NCBI GenBank assembly: GCA_021613375.1
Contig: CM038728.1
Coordinates: 34,526,299 to 34,590,298, forward strand
Direction: 5' to 3'
DNA length: 64,000 bases
Origin: Megaleporinus macrocephalus
Taxonomy: Eukaryota; Chordata; Actinopteri; Characiformes; Anostomidae
The position numbers and the translations under genes are program-made. Positions 1-11,752 of the stretch are shown piece by piece (position 1 is the stretch's first letter; each line of letters starts with the position of its first letter). Under the pieces are notes generated by a model. The model searched no databases and was not told the origin of the DNA. It saw only the letters and a program-made list of their open reading frames with translations.

Positions 1-928
1 CTTATAACCACCTTATAATAGCTGCCATGCGCTTGTATAATGTCTCTGAAGTAGATGTAATGACATTCAGATATCAGCACTATCAGCTATTTAAGGTGGA
101 ACTGCAAAATTTAAGTTGCCGATTTTTTAGCATGTGGTCCCATGTTACATTTCTGCTAAACATTAAACATGACTTTGCATTTAATTTTAGGAATTAGTTA
201 ATTTTTTTACAAAAAAGACATAGCAGTGTGTTTGAGAAGCAAAACGAGTTGAAGTTATCAGCGTTTGCTCAGCTCTGTAATTAATTATAATGCATTTATA
301 GTGGATGTTGACCTGCGCATAGTTGTAAAGCATTTTTAATATAGATTAACAAGTTATAAACATTTAATATTTTTATTAATAACTTACGCTGTGAAAACTG
401 CTTCAGTGGTAGAACTTAAAACACAATATTTAATGGGGTAAAAAGCAATTTAACTAGTTTTATTTAAATAAATAAATATTTCTTCCAGTCAAAGTTTTTA
501 GTTTAGTTGCTTCTCTCAGTAAACGCTTTTTAGACTGCATGTATAAATCATAATTTACTTTGTATTATTTGTATTAGTATTATTTTTATGTATAACAAAG
601 TTTATCATGAAATATGAATACATTTCTATTAAAATTTTGAATAATAGTAATTTAATAGAACAAGAATCTGTGTTTTCTGCTCAGAAACTTATTATTTCAT
701 ATAAATAACTCAAACTTTTAACTATAACTTTCTGTTATGTCTGTTAATGTTATGGCTGGTGTGTGTATAATAGAAGTTAATGGAAACGGGAACGTTGACC
801 GCTCTGTTGTTTATGTTACTATGAAATTGTTGCTATTTAGCTAAAGTTAGCTAACTAGCATTGCTAGTACAAATAAATCGCCAGCACTATCCAACATGAT
901 AAACATACCTGTACAAAAACATATTTAA

Positions 929-930
<2 letters not shown>

Positions 931-990
<60 letters not shown>
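931..990. repeat. (AT)n microsatellite
   Basis: About 60 bp of uninterrupted AT dinucleotides are visible in the upstream intron. Confidence 0.95.
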
Positions 991-993
<3 letters not shown>

Positions 994-1020
994 AGTACTA
1001 GTACAAACGTGGAGGAACTG

Positions 1021-1620
1021 TAAGGTGCGTCCCGCTCGCCAGCGGTTGGTCGGCCTATTTCTTGTTCGGTATCGTGTTTAAAGAGTCCTGCTCTTTTCTT
1101 CTTGTCCTTTTATTTCTTTGACTCAATCTCTCTGCTTGTCTGGAAGTGTTTGTATTTATGGGGGGTGGGGGAAGGTGGGTGGGGGGTCTTTCTTCTGTCC
1201 TGCACAAGCGATTGTGGTCGATTTGCGGCTGGTAACAGGTTTGACGGAGCCGAGGCGGCTGAATGCAGGTTAGAAGATAAAAAAAAAAACAGAACCGCTA
1301 TCACCTCCTCTCTCCATCACTGATGGATTAAAGAGTGAATGACAGACGGGCTGGGATACACAATCTAAACACTGCCTGCGAGCGAGGACCTTGTCTGCCC
1401 TTTACCGCTTTTGTCTGCGAGATTGGACAATTCAGCTGTCACGGTAAAACACTGGCGCTTTGGAGAGACTCCACGGACGGCCACTTGGCGGCGAGCCCTA
1501 ATTCCTCCACGTGACGGACGAGGCTTTTGTCCAAGGTGGACACGATTGATTGCGCGTTGTACGAGCCCTTCACTCTCAAGCAAAACATTCTTCCAGGGTT
1601 CTTTAGTGAAGGCCGGGTGC
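1021..1620. other. Unique GC-richer intronic block, candidate regulatory
   Basis: This is non-repetitive sequence with several CpGs about 320 bp upstream of the exon. It stands out from the AT-rich surroundings. A G-rich run sits at about 1159-1186. I see no splice-bounded protein-like frame. A regulatory role is inference from composition only. Confidence 0.3.
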
Positions 1621-1942
1621 CGGTAATATAGAGTTTTTTGGGTATTATTTGCTTTTATTTAGATTTTTCTTCTTCTTTTTCCCATATTTCTATTAATATT
1701 TCAGATACTCTATATTATCTTGTTTCAGTTGTCAAAGATCTTCACTGCTATGGTTGTAGTATGACTTTGTATGTTTCAATTAAATTTAGATTTTATTTTT
1801 TTTGACGTAATGTGTTTACAAGTAATTCTTTTTCTTTTTTTTATTGAGCTTTCTTTGATTTTTTGGGTTGTATCAATAGAGCGCTTGTTGCTAAAATTTT
1901 AATGTTCAGTACTAATCAGGCTGCTTTTCTCTTTCTGTTTAG

Positions 1943-2237
1943 CTCCATACAGATTTGAGTATGAACGACAAGAACCTCAGGTACGAGCTGTCCGGCGAGG
2001 GCGCAGGAACAATCTTCGTCATCAACGAATTTACGGGCGACATCCACGCTATGAAGAGGCTGGACCGAGAAGAAAAGGCTGAATACACGTTAATGGCTCG
2101 CGTCATCAACAGGGATACCAACCAGTCTCTGGAATCTCCCTCTCAGTTCATCATCAAAGTGCAGGACATTAACGATAACCCCCCGCAGTTCATCGGAGGG
2201 CCTTTCCGCGGCTCCGTGCCAGAGATGTCGCCAGTAG
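1943..2237 (+). CDS. Type II classical cadherin, internal exon (end of EC1 and start of EC2)
   Basis: This exon encodes part of a calcium-dependent cell-cell adhesion receptor of the plasma membrane. A pyrimidine-rich acceptor ending TTTAG precedes 1943 and a strong GTGAGT donor starts at 2238. The 295 nt read LHTDLSMNDKNLRYELSG, then GEGAGTIF, TGDIHAMKRLDREEKAEYTL, FIIKVQDINDN and VPEMSPVG. LDRE and DINDN are calcium-binding motifs of cadherin repeats; DINDN closes EC1 and the rest opens EC2. The exon runs from phase 0 to phase 1, and 295 nt is the size I recall for this exon in vertebrate type II cadherins. TGDIHA-KRLDREEKAEYTL and PPSQFIIK-like wording favour the CDH8/CDH11/CDH24 group. 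The usual GDG turn after LHSD is replaced by MNDK, so this is a divergent copy. The domain carrying the strand-swap tryptophans would be in an exon upstream of the window. The reading frame stays open to 2317, but past 2237 it is intron. Confidence 0.95.
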
Positions 2238-4020
2238 GTGAGTCAACTCTGAGATCTACTCGTCCATGTAGAGTGTTGGTCAGTGATTGGAATGGGAGCT
2301 TCCTATCACTGCATTAAAGAAGCTCCATACTGGGCTGTGTTCATTTCTCTGGGAGAATGATTATTGATCTGGAAATGCCTGTTATTGGTTTGTTTCATCA
2401 GAGCAACAAAGAATTTCTTGTCTACATGGTAGTGTTTGTGTCATAAATTCAATACAGTCTACACTCCCAGCCAAAGAGAATTGGGCCAAACCCAAAGTAC
2501 AGTTGCTTTACTGATTGTTTTAGCTGGTCAAAGTCCAAATTTCATCCTATAGAGAATATATTAAATATATATTACTTATGTTAAAACCAACAGAACTTGC
2601 AAAGCTGTTTATATAACATAAGTTTTTATTTATTTAAAATATTGTCTGCAATTTAACCACAAAACTTAAATATTTAGGTCAATTAAAAAAATATATAAAA
2701 TTCTTATACTTCTTAAATTGTCGTTTTGTCCAAATTTGAGCATGCAAATATTCCTTTCTGCTTTTAGCACACAAATAATAACTAAACACATTCATAAATG
2801 TTTCCATATTACTATTATCTTTATCGAAGAACTCAGCTTAACTCAGCTGAGCCACATAGGCTGGCCCCGCCCACGATATATATTGTATCACTTAAATGAG
2901 TAGAAGCAATTTGAACAGTTTAATATACAAGAGTTATCATTAAAAAGAAACATTAGTCTGTAATCTCCAGTATGAGTTTGATGGATAGTGACTGGACTGT
3001 AAAGGGAGGATGGTAAATATTTTAAAAGGTTAATAGAAAATATTGTATTTTGCTGATAAATTACAGTTATTTTCTGTTATTGGGATACATACGCCGTGTG
3101 AATATTTAACTGTATTTTACAATTATTATAAAATACAGTAAGATACTGTAATATATCTACAGTAAATTTACAGCAATTCGTTACAGTGTACACTACATAG
3201 CAATTTAGTATAGACACTGAATACATTCCAAGTGCATGCAAAGTTGGATTTTCCCAACATACATAATTGGGGTGTTTGTTGGAGAACAACATCTGAACTA
3301 GTTTTGTTCAACTTTTTTTTTAAAAAGTGGTTTGAATTATGAATTATTTCAGTCAGAGTCATTTTTTGGAGTTGAGTGAATTTAACACATTAAATATTTT
3401 ATAGGTTGTTCCAATGAAGCACTTTAATAAACAAATAAATTAATTTGTCTTGAAATTCTGGGTAACTCCATCCCCATATTTTCATAATGCTTTGAGTTGC
3501 TTTGGTTGTACTGTACTCACTGAAATAAGTGCACTTGGATTTTCTATCAGAGGATTAAGTGAGTCTATTGTTAATTACAATCAATAAGTAATTACGACTC
3601 AATCATTCAAATACAAATAACATAATTTCTCATGTGCAGAAATCAAACTTCCCCTGTAAAGTTCTAACACAGCCTCTGAAAAAAAACAGGTCCAGGTTCC
3701 AGAAGTTTCAGAGAAACACAAGTCCAGCACTTGCTCTTACCTGGTCAAGGCGAGGCCCATTTCAATTTCAGCAGTTGAGCATCAGGGAGCAATTTGAGTA
3801 AAACCGAAAGAGATCAGCCCGGCCTTCAACTTCCAGTAATGCAGCAGCTCATACAGCCATAACTGAGCGTGTTTAATATTTTATAATAAGTGTTCTGGAA
3901 GCACCAGCACCGCCATAAATGCTGGAAATGACAAATAGTGCATGTTCACCTTTGAAAATCCCTTATGGAAAGATATCCAGGCCACTAGCTTGCTGGGTAG
4001 CAACACAGAAGACAACTAAA
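2238..4020. other. AT-rich intron, nothing recognised
   Basis: This is low-GC sequence after the splice donor. It has short AT runs near 2570-2700 and 3000-3200. I see no gene, clear repeat element or array. Confidence 0.5.
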
Positions 4021-4039
4021 CGTAACAAATACAGACGCC

Positions 4040-4400
4040 GAAAATAGTTCCGCTACGTAGAAGAACCTCTTTCAGTTCCCTAATGACCGAATTAACCAGT
4101 TAACATTTCGATCCCACACTTCTTCATGGGCTCTATGGGCTTCTAAATACAATCCTGAAGACCCAAAGGACCATATGCATGCTTAAAGGGTTCTTCTCCA
4201 AGTTCTTCTTCAGATTAATAGAGAATGTGTAAGGTTCTCAGGCTTGTTATAATTGCAGAGCCTTTATACAGAACCCTATGCAGCACATCAGTCTTTAGAA
4301 CCACTTTGCTGTAGAGCTCTTTGAGCTAGCAGCTGGTTCTTTGGGTGTTCATGGTTAACCAGGAACTCTTGAAGAACCATCCTTTTTTTTCCAAGAGTGT
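4040..4400. repeat. Probable decayed interspersed repeat rich in GGTTCTTT/AGAACC words
   Basis: Words such as AGAACCTCTTT, GGGTTCTTCTCC, AGAACCCTATG, TGGTTCTTTGGG and GAAGAACCATCC recur in both orientations and end near AAGAGTGTAG. This resembles a common teleost repeat built on GGTTCTTT/AAAGAACC. Assignment to a class is not possible from one copy. Confidence 0.4.
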
Positions 4401-4779
4401 AGTACCAGAGACTTTGTTTGTGTTGGTCAACTGAGATGTTGTCTAAACTGGGGTGATGTGTTTCTTGTACCTGTTGACTGTTAGCGTAGCAGCATCAGGT
4501 ATAAGACTTTCCTGATACATGGGTAAGCTAACACTTATCAATGGGCTAAGTATTCACTGTCAGGTCAGAGATCCAGTGAAATGGCCTACGCTACAGTGGC
4601 TGTACATCTTCATGTAGCTTGTGAGAAACCAAGTGTCTATAGGAAACAACTCTCAGTCATGTCCAGGACCTGGAATACCGAAACTTATGGAATGGTTTTT
4701 TGAATTTCACACTGCCGAGCCAATGATGAGGATGTCAAACTCAGATACACCAAATGTGGACTATTATAAACAAGATCTA

Positions 4780-5295
4780 CACTACCGCTCAGAAGTTTGG
4801 GATCACAGTGAAATGTTCTTGTTTTAATGGAGTATCTTCTTCCTTAACACAACAATGGACTGACGGGTCTCTAAAGAAAGTTGTTTCTTTCTGGTAATTG
4901 TGAGCCGGTCAGCAAGCCATCAACTGCTGATCTTCAGATACTAAACTAATCTAGAATGTTGTTCCCTTTTATACTCACTTATTAGTAGAATGTTTTTCAG
5001 TTGTGATCACAATTGAACAAGAGTGTCCTAACAACCAATTAGTCCAATAACATCCTTAACTTGGATTGGTGGTCGTACCAGGAGATTTAGACAGAGGACT
5101 GAGAATTACTGATAATAGAACTATATGCTAAATAAGCCTCTATACAAAAATAGACTTTAATACAAACATTTTTATTCTTTATAAATCATCTGATACACTT
5201 ACATTCATTGTGAAATGAACAATATTGTTTGTGAATTGCATGAAAATTGCATGAAATGAAATTCTAAAGTGATCCTAAACTTTTGAGAGGTAGTG
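4780..5295. mobile_element. Non-autonomous Tc1/mariner-type element (CACTACC inverted repeat), complete
   Basis: The 516-bp element starts CACTACCGCTCAGAAGTTTG and ends with the inverted form CAAACTTTTGAGA-like GGTAGTG. The terminal inverted repeats are about 27 bp with a few mismatches. TA dinucleotides flank it directly (4778-4779 and 5296-5297), the target duplication typical of Tc1/mariner elements. There is no transposase frame. A second copy of almost the whole element lies at 57034-57533. Confidence 0.85.
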
Positions 5296-5873
5296 TACAT
5301 ACTGACAGCCATCTCCGAAATACTCCCTTCTATTTGGGGGCTTTATAGTTAACTCACTAATCCAGTGTTGGCCGCCCACTCGCTCGCCAAAGTGGTGCTG
5401 ATGTTGGTTTCGATGGCAACAAAGTGTTTGGTATAATGGTTCTTCTTCTGGTGCTGATCTTTTCTAGTTTGGTAGATCTTCCAACTGAGATCTTACTCAT
5501 CATCTTTTCTTCAGTCTCCAGTTTGGGAAATGAGTAACATCTCACTCTGCCCACTGAAATTCAGAGTATAGTTACAGTTGCTAATTTCAGAAAAGCATCT
5601 CCAGGAAGTTACTGATTGTGGCTGAAGCAGCTAAACAATTACGGCATAAAATCTTCAAACACATGTATTTTCTCCCCAGTAAGAAATGATTTTGGGACAT
5701 TAAGAAAGTCCAACAAGTTAATTAGAGGGTCCCTCCTAGGGACCCCCTGTATTTAGCTTCATGACTGATGATGAACCAACCCACATGGCTGGATTACATT
5801 CTAACAGTAGTTCTAATGTATGTTAGAACTAAAGCTCTCTAGGAATGTGTACACAATCTAATTTCTATTGTAT
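5296..5873. other. Intron, nothing recognised
   Basis: This is unique-looking sequence between the CACTACC element and the TTAGC array. I see no gene, terminal repeats or array here. Confidence 0.4.
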
Positions 5874-6608
5874 GCTGTAAGGCTAATATGTAGCTAATAC
5901 AGTAAGCTGTTAGCTGTAGCAGTTAGCTGTAGAGCTCAAACAGCTAGTTGGTAGCTGTAGCAGTTAGCAATAGGGCTAAACAATAAGCTGTTAGCTGTAG
6001 CAGTTAGCAGTATGGCTAAAACAGTAAGCTGTTAGCTGTAACAGTTAGCAGTGTGGCTAAAGCTGATAGCTTTTGGCTGTTAGCTGTAGCAGTTACCAGT
6101 AGGGCTAAAGCTGATAGCTATAGCAGTTAGCAGCAGGTCTAAAACAGTTATTTATCAGCTGAAGTAATTAGCAGTTGGGCTTAAACAGTTTGTTGTTAGC
6201 TTTAGCAGTTAGCAGTAGGGCTAACGCTTATAGCTGTAGCAGTTAGCAGTAGGCCTAAAACAGTTAGTCGATAGCTGTAGTATATAGCAATAGGGCTAGA
6301 ACAGTTAGCAGTAGAAGTCAGCCATAGGTCTACATTAGCTTGTTGGTAGCTATAGTAATTATCAACTGGGCTAAATCAGTTAGCTGTTAGCTTAAGCAAT
6401 TAGCAGTAGTGCTAAAACAGTTAGCAGTAAGGCTAACAGAGTTAGCAGTAGAAGTCAGCCATAGGTCTACTTTAGCTCGTTGGTAGCTATAGTAATTATC
6501 AGCTGGGCTAAATCAGTTATCTGTTAGCTTAAGCAGTTAGCAGTAATGCTAAAACAGTTAGCAGTAGTGCTAAAACAGTTAGCAGTAGTGCTAAAACAGT
6601 TAGCTCCT
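5874..6608. repeat. Degenerate TTAGC minisatellite
   Basis: Units are built from GTTAGCAGTAGGGCTAAAAC and GTTAGCTGTAGCAGTTAGCAG. Higher-order copying is visible: a segment with GTCAGCCATAGGTCTAC near 6314 recurs near 6449, about 135 bp on, with the same flanks. No unit encodes anything. Confidence 0.85.
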
Positions 6609-7300
6609 ATCTGTTCACATGTGGACTGTATATGTAAATAGTATGTAGAGCTGTTATTTACGTCCATGCAGGTCATGTGTTATTCCAAGAAGCTTATTCA
6701 TTTTGCTCCACTTGTTGGGCCTCTCATTAGCATAGCTCCGCCTACTGATTTACATATTCCAGTCACAGTAACTAAAGCAGCTGGTTTAATTCTTTAAAAC
6801 ACGTTTTCTCTGTATTTTGTGGCTTCGTGTGAATCGTATCAGATGAAAAAGCTCTTCCTGCTAGAAGCTAAGCTTCACCTCGTTATATAACTCTCACGTG
6901 GGCTGAGATTACATGTTACTTCCAGCAAATTTAATATCTCGAGACTTCATTGGAATCACAAGAGGACACAAATCAGCAACGGCGACAACATGAAACCTGT
7001 AAATGTGTGAAACGGGTCCTCGTCTGCCGCCCCTGTGATTTACAATGAATCATGTTAGCTGGTGATTTTAAAGACGTGTCAATTCAGCGGAACGCTCCAA
7101 TAAGGGTGGGTTTCGGGTTTAATGATGGCCGGGAAGGTGGCGGGCTGTGTGATCGCTAAATACAACCAAGCAAAAATAAAACAAAGCAATGCTCATTTCT
7201 AACAACTTGATATATTCATTCATTCACTCTCGAGTAAACCTGGTCATGCATACGTTTGGCCTGGTGGCTTGTTTTAAACAGACCATAAATAAATATATAT
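6609..7300. other. Unique intronic segment
   Basis: A moderately AT-rich stretch with a CpG-containing part at about 6950-7150, including AGGGTGGGTTTCGGGTTTAA. I recognise no element. It could hold conserved noncoding sequence. Confidence 0.35.
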
Positions 7301-9360
7301 ATCTATATCTAATTGTATCACAGCCCATCTTACTGCCTCACCTTGAATAATAGCATATTATATTTCATTGTATTGCATCAAATTATATTGCAGCGTGTCT
7401 TAATGTATTGCAGCAGATTTATGTAGGAGTGTATAGTATCAACACTAAATGTTGCATTATATTATATTATGTATTATGATATGCTGACTCATAGCATATT
7501 ATATTACAGTGTATTGTTTCATATTATATTATATTATATTATATTGCGGTGTACACATTTCTGCTTGACGTGTTGCAGAATAATGTGTTATAGTATAACA
7601 TATTGCTGTATATCATATCATGCTGTATGTTAAACAGGCTGTCTTGCTGGGTAGGGCTTTGCAGCACATTGTATTGCTGTGTATATTATTATATATTATA
7701 TTGTCTCAGTGTATAGTTTTGTAGTGTGTCATATTGTGGTATGTTGTATTGCTGCTGTTTCATTTTCTGTATTGCATCAAATCATATTACTGCATACAGT
7801 CGTACTGTGGCGCATAATGTTGTGACACGTATTCTGGTGAATCACATTACTGCACGTAGTTTTTGGCATATCGCATTGTGTCGTATTGTGTTGATGTTGT
7901 GTTGCATCACAGAGTATGGTTTTGCGACATATCGCATTATGGTGTATTCTGTAGCTGCACATTGTAAATTTGCATATCGTAATTTGGCATAACTGCATAT
8001 TTTTGTTGCGGCATATAGACTTGATGCATATCGTATCACTGCATATCGTATTGTTGCATATCATAACACTGCATTTTGCAACATTGCAAATTGCAACGCT
8101 GCGTATCGTGACTTTGCATATCACTGCATATCGTATCACTGCATATCGTATCACTGCATATCGTATCACTGCATATCGTATCACTGCATATCGTATTGCT
8201 GCATATCATAGCACTGCATATCGTATTGTTGCATATCACAGCATTGCATTTTGCAACATTGCAAATTGCAACGCTGCGTATCGTGACTTTGCATATTGTA
8301 GCGCTGCATATCGTAATCCTAACCCTACATATCGTAGCGCTGCATATTGTAGCGCTGCATATCGTAGCGCTGCATATCGTAACCCTAACCCTACATATCG
8401 TAGCGCTGCATATTGTAGCGCTGCATATCGTAATCCTAACCCTACATATCGTAGCGCTGCATATTGTAGCGCTGCATATCGTAGCGCTACATATCGTAAC
8501 CCTAACCCTACATATTGTAGCGCTGCATATCGTAGCACTGCATATCGTAGCACTGCATATCGTAGCGCTGCATATCGTAGCGCTGCATGTCACATCTCTG
8601 CATATCATAGCATTACATATCGTAGCACTGCATATCGTAGCGCTGCATATCGTAGCACTGCATATCGTAGCACTGCATATCGTAGCACTGCATATCGTAG
8701 CGCTGCATATCGTAGCGCTGCATGTCACATCTCTGCATGTCACATCTCTGCATATCATAGCACTACATATCGTAGCGCTGCATATCGTAGCGCTGCATAT
8801 CGTAGCGCTGCATATCATAGTGCTGCATATTGTAGCGCTGCATATCGTAGCACTGCATATCGTAGCACTACATATCGTAGCACTACATATCGTAGCACTG
8901 CATATCGTAGTGCTGCATATCGTAGTGCTGCATATCGTAGCGCTGCATATCGTAGCGCTGCATATCGTAGTGCTGCATGTCACATCTCTGCATATCATAG
9001 CACTGTATATCGTAGTACTGCATGTCGTATCGCCGCATATCGTATCGCTGCCTATCGCAATGCTTCATATTGTTTTATTATATTGCTCATATTTCTGCAC
9101 ATCGTAACTTCTTTGCATTTCATAACTGCATACCACTGCTTATTGTGCTGCTGCATATTATAACACTGCATATTGCAACGCTTCATATCATAATACTGGA
9201 TACTCTAACGCTGCACTAACACTACTTATCGTATCGCTGCATATCATAATGGTTCATATAGTTTAGCTGCACATTATAATTTTTTTGCATATCATAACTG
9301 CACACCGCTGCTTATCATAATGCTGCATATTATTTTATATTGTATTGCATCGTCGCATTG
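7300..9360. repeat. Large degenerate satellite-like array, core unit 15 bp (GCATATCGTAGCACT)
   Basis: From about 7300 to 7740 the array is a loose TATATTGCAGTGT-type repeat. From about 7970 to 9060 it becomes a regular 15-bp unit GCATATCGTAGCRCT with variants (TTGTAGC, TCATAGC, GTCACATCTCT). A 175-bp-spaced duplication joins about 8046-8120 to 8221-8297. Because 15 is divisible by three, several frames on both strands stay open for 300-400 codons (for example 7970-9163 + and 8036-8998 -). These have monotonous composition and are not genes. Confidence 0.95.
8313..8512. repeat. Telomere-like TAACCC words embedded in the 15-bp array
   Basis: Four blocks of the form TAAYCCTAACCCTA begin near 8314, 8380, 8431 and 8497. 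The spacings alternate 66, 51, 66 bp, so the block plus flanking 15-mers forms a higher-order unit of about 117 bp. The words equal the vertebrate telomere repeat (CCCTAA)n in sequence but occur only as doublets. Confidence 0.85.
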
Positions 9361-9379
9361 ATATCACATTCTTGGAGAA

Positions 9380-9560
9380 GCCCAGAAGCACTGGTTTGAT
9401 CAACTGGCTCAACTGAAGTACCCTTGAGCCAGACACCTAACTCCTAACTGGATAGGGCTGCCCACCACTACTGTGTGTGTTCACTAGTGTGTGTATTCAC
9501 TAGTGTGTCTCATTGCACGGTTGTGTTAAATATGCAGCTGTGTTGTATCATGGAGGGTGT
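9380..9560 (+). mobile_element. Probable fragment of a retroelement 3' region
   Basis: The phrases GTACCCTTGAGCCAGACACC, TAACTCCTAACTGG and GGGCTGCCCACCACTACTG resemble a widespread teleost retroelement tail, followed by a TGTGT-rich stretch. The family is recalled, not verified. A related stretch in the other orientation lies at 59320-59470. Confidence 0.4.
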
Positions 9561-9589
9561 GTTAGTCTGGGGATAACGTTTGACCTTGT

Positions 9590-10145
9590 GGCTACAGGGT
9601 CATACTGGAACACGCTCGAGCTTCACAGTGAGCGTGAATAGTGAATAAGTGTTTCATGGTAACAAAGTCGTTACGTTGGGGCCGCCCTCGTGCATCCACG
9701 TCCATCCGCTCACAAAGGAAACAGCTTTGGCGGCAGCGCGGCTGATTATCGGTGTGGATGTCGTGGCGGAGGTGAAAGTGAGCTGTGCCGGGCGAGCGTG
9801 AACGACGACAGCAGAGTAGCTTTGCTTTCTTTGTCTGTTTGGACACAACCTTTACTTCCACCGCGCGGCTGTAATCCATCACGCCTGCGAAGCCACAGCA
9901 GCAGAAAGAGGGTTCGTCTTTTCCGCTCCCTCTCCGAGTAACGCGGCCCAAAGTGAAACGCTCAGCGCCGTCGTGCGGGTTTGACAGTGAAGCGAGAGAG
10001 ATAAGAAGCGGCGCGGCGAAGCTCTCCGTGGCTGAGGGCAGGAGTTTCTCCTGCGGGGAAAACAGAGGCATCAGAAGATGGAAGGCGGCTTCTTTTGTGA
10101 TCGCGATTTCCTTTTGTCACTGCTGATTAATTAAACATTACCCAG
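9590..10145. other. Unique GC-rich intronic block, candidate regulatory
   Basis: CpG-containing sequence follows the AT-rich array. It ends in TTTGTGATCGCGATTTCC and CTGCTGATTAATTAAAC, words that look like homeodomain sites. Open frames on both strands (9592-10071 - and 9690-9941 +) have no recognisable protein signature and probably reflect GC content. A regulatory role is inferred. Confidence 0.35.
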
Positions 10146-10520
10146 TGTTCTCTCGTTGGCTTGGACTTGACTTGTTTTGGTCTTATAAACTATTTATGTC
10201 TTGGGAGACGTTCATGGAGAGAATCAAAAGCTCTTTGGCAGCAAAAAGAAAACAACAAACATACAAACAAACAGGTCCTTCTCCCAGTCTGTCTCGTACG
10301 CAGAACTACGAGAGGCTTAAGGCTCCAACTCCTGCTGTTTATATCAGTTTTAAATCAGCTGGAATTTGGGCTTTAGTATCTGAGTATAGTGGAAATACTT
10401 GAGTATACTATACGGTTGCAGTCCTAAGAAAAATAATACAGTAAGTTAACAAGAAACCAGTCTTAACTCTCAATACAGCTTAATATACAGAGATTTTATT
10501 ATACAGAGAGTGATTTTGGA
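10146..10520. other. Intron, nothing recognised
   Basis: This is unique sequence between a GC-rich block and the 54-bp array. Overlapping short open frames (10145-10402) lack protein-like features. Confidence 0.4.
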
Positions 10521-10523
10521 GCA

Positions 10524-11752
10524 CAGGTACTGATGTTGGAAAATTGCTGTGAGGATTTGATTGAGTGTTAGTGAGGTCAGGTACTGATGTTGGAAAATTG
10601 CTGTGAGGATTTGATTGAGTGTTAGTGAGGTCAGGTACTGATGTTGGAAAATTGCTGTGAGGATTTGATTGAATGTTATTGAGGTCAGGTACTGATGTTG
10701 GAAAATTGCTGTGAGGATTTGATTGAATGTTATTGAGGTCAGGTACTGATGTTGGAAAATTGCTGTGAGGATTTGATTAAGTGTTACTGAGGTCAGGTAC
10801 CAATGTTGAACATTGCTGTGAGGATTTGATTGAGTGTTAGTGAGGTCAGGTACTGATGTTGAACATTGCTGTGAGGATTTGATTGAGTGTTAGTGAGGTC
10901 AGGTACTGATGTTGGAAAATTGCTGTGAGGATTTGATTGAGTGTTAGTGAGGTCAGGTACGGATGTTGGAAAATTGCTGTGAGGATTTGATTGAGTGTTA
11001 GTGAGGTCAGGTACTGGTGTTGAACATTGCTGTGAGGATTTGATTGAGTGTTAGTGAGGAGAGGTACTGATGTTGAACATTGTTGTGAGGATTTGATTGA
11101 GTGTTAGTGAGGTCAGGTACTGATGTTGAACATTGTTGTGAGGATTCTATTGAGTGTTAGTGAGGTCAGGTACTGATGTTGAACATTGTTGTGAGGATTT
11201 GATTGAGTGTTAGTGAGGTCAGGTACTGATGTTGAACATTGTTGTGAGGATTTGATTGAGTGTTAGTGAGGTCAGGTACCTTATTGAACATTGCTGTGAG
11301 GATTTGATTGAGTGTTAGTGAGGTCAGGTGCTGATGTTGAACATTGCTGTGAGGATTTGATTGAGTGTTAGTGAAGTCAGGTACTGATGTTGAACATTGC
11401 TGTGAGGATTTGATTGAACTTTAGTGAGGCCAAGTGCTCTTTCTGAACATTGTTGTGAGGATTCGGTTTAGTGTTAGTGAGGTCAGGTACTGGTGTTGAA
11501 CATTGCTGTGAGGATTTGATTGAGTGTTAGTGAGGTCAGGTACTGATGTTGAACATTGCTGTGAGGATTTGATTGAGTGTTAGTGAGGTCAGGTACTGAT
11601 GTTGAACATTGCTGTGAGGATTTGATTGAGTGTTAGTGAGGTCAGGTACTGATATTAAACATGGCTGTATAAATTTCCTTGAGTGTTAGTGAAGTCAGGT
11701 ACTGATGTTGAACATTGCTGTGAGGATTTGATGGATTGTTAGTGAGGTAGTG
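10524..11752. repeat. 53/54-bp minisatellite, about 23 copies
   Basis: The unit contains GGTACTGATGTTGGAAAATT, GCTGTGAGGATTTGATTGAG and TGTTAGTGAGGTCA. Two unit classes exist: a 54-bp form with TTGGAAAATT, mainly at the left end, and a 53-bp form with TTGAACATT, mainly to the right. A cluster of TTGTTGTGAGG variants at 11075-11250 suggests local duplication of a sub-block. The period varies between 53 and 54, so no long frame results. Confidence 0.97.

Larger units (their letters stand above)
1..1942 (+). other. Upstream cadherin intron (3' part)
   Basis: Positions 1-930 are AT-rich DNA in which I recognise nothing. An (AT)n tract follows at 931-990. Positions 1021-1620 form a GC-richer unique block. 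Positions 1630-1920 are T-rich DNA leading into the acceptor of the exon at 1943. Small open frames at 1102-1323 and 1365-1626 lack protein-like features. Confidence 0.7.

Noticed and set aside
2238..2317. Extension of the cadherin exon to the stop at 2317
   Set aside because: A strong GTGAGT donor at 2238 gives the family-typical 295-nt exon and the frame joins perfectly to 59617. Text after 2237 is not cadherin-like.
8313..8512. A true telomere or subtelomere at this position
   Set aside because: Only doublets of TAACCC occur, embedded in another repeat, inside an intron of an apparently intact gene.
7970..9163. Open frame of 397 codons (and 320- and 303-codon partners) as a repeat protein gene
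   Set aside because: It is produced by a 15-bp tandem repeat whose period is a multiple of three. Frames are open on both strands, composition is monotonous and no start context or splice signal supports it.
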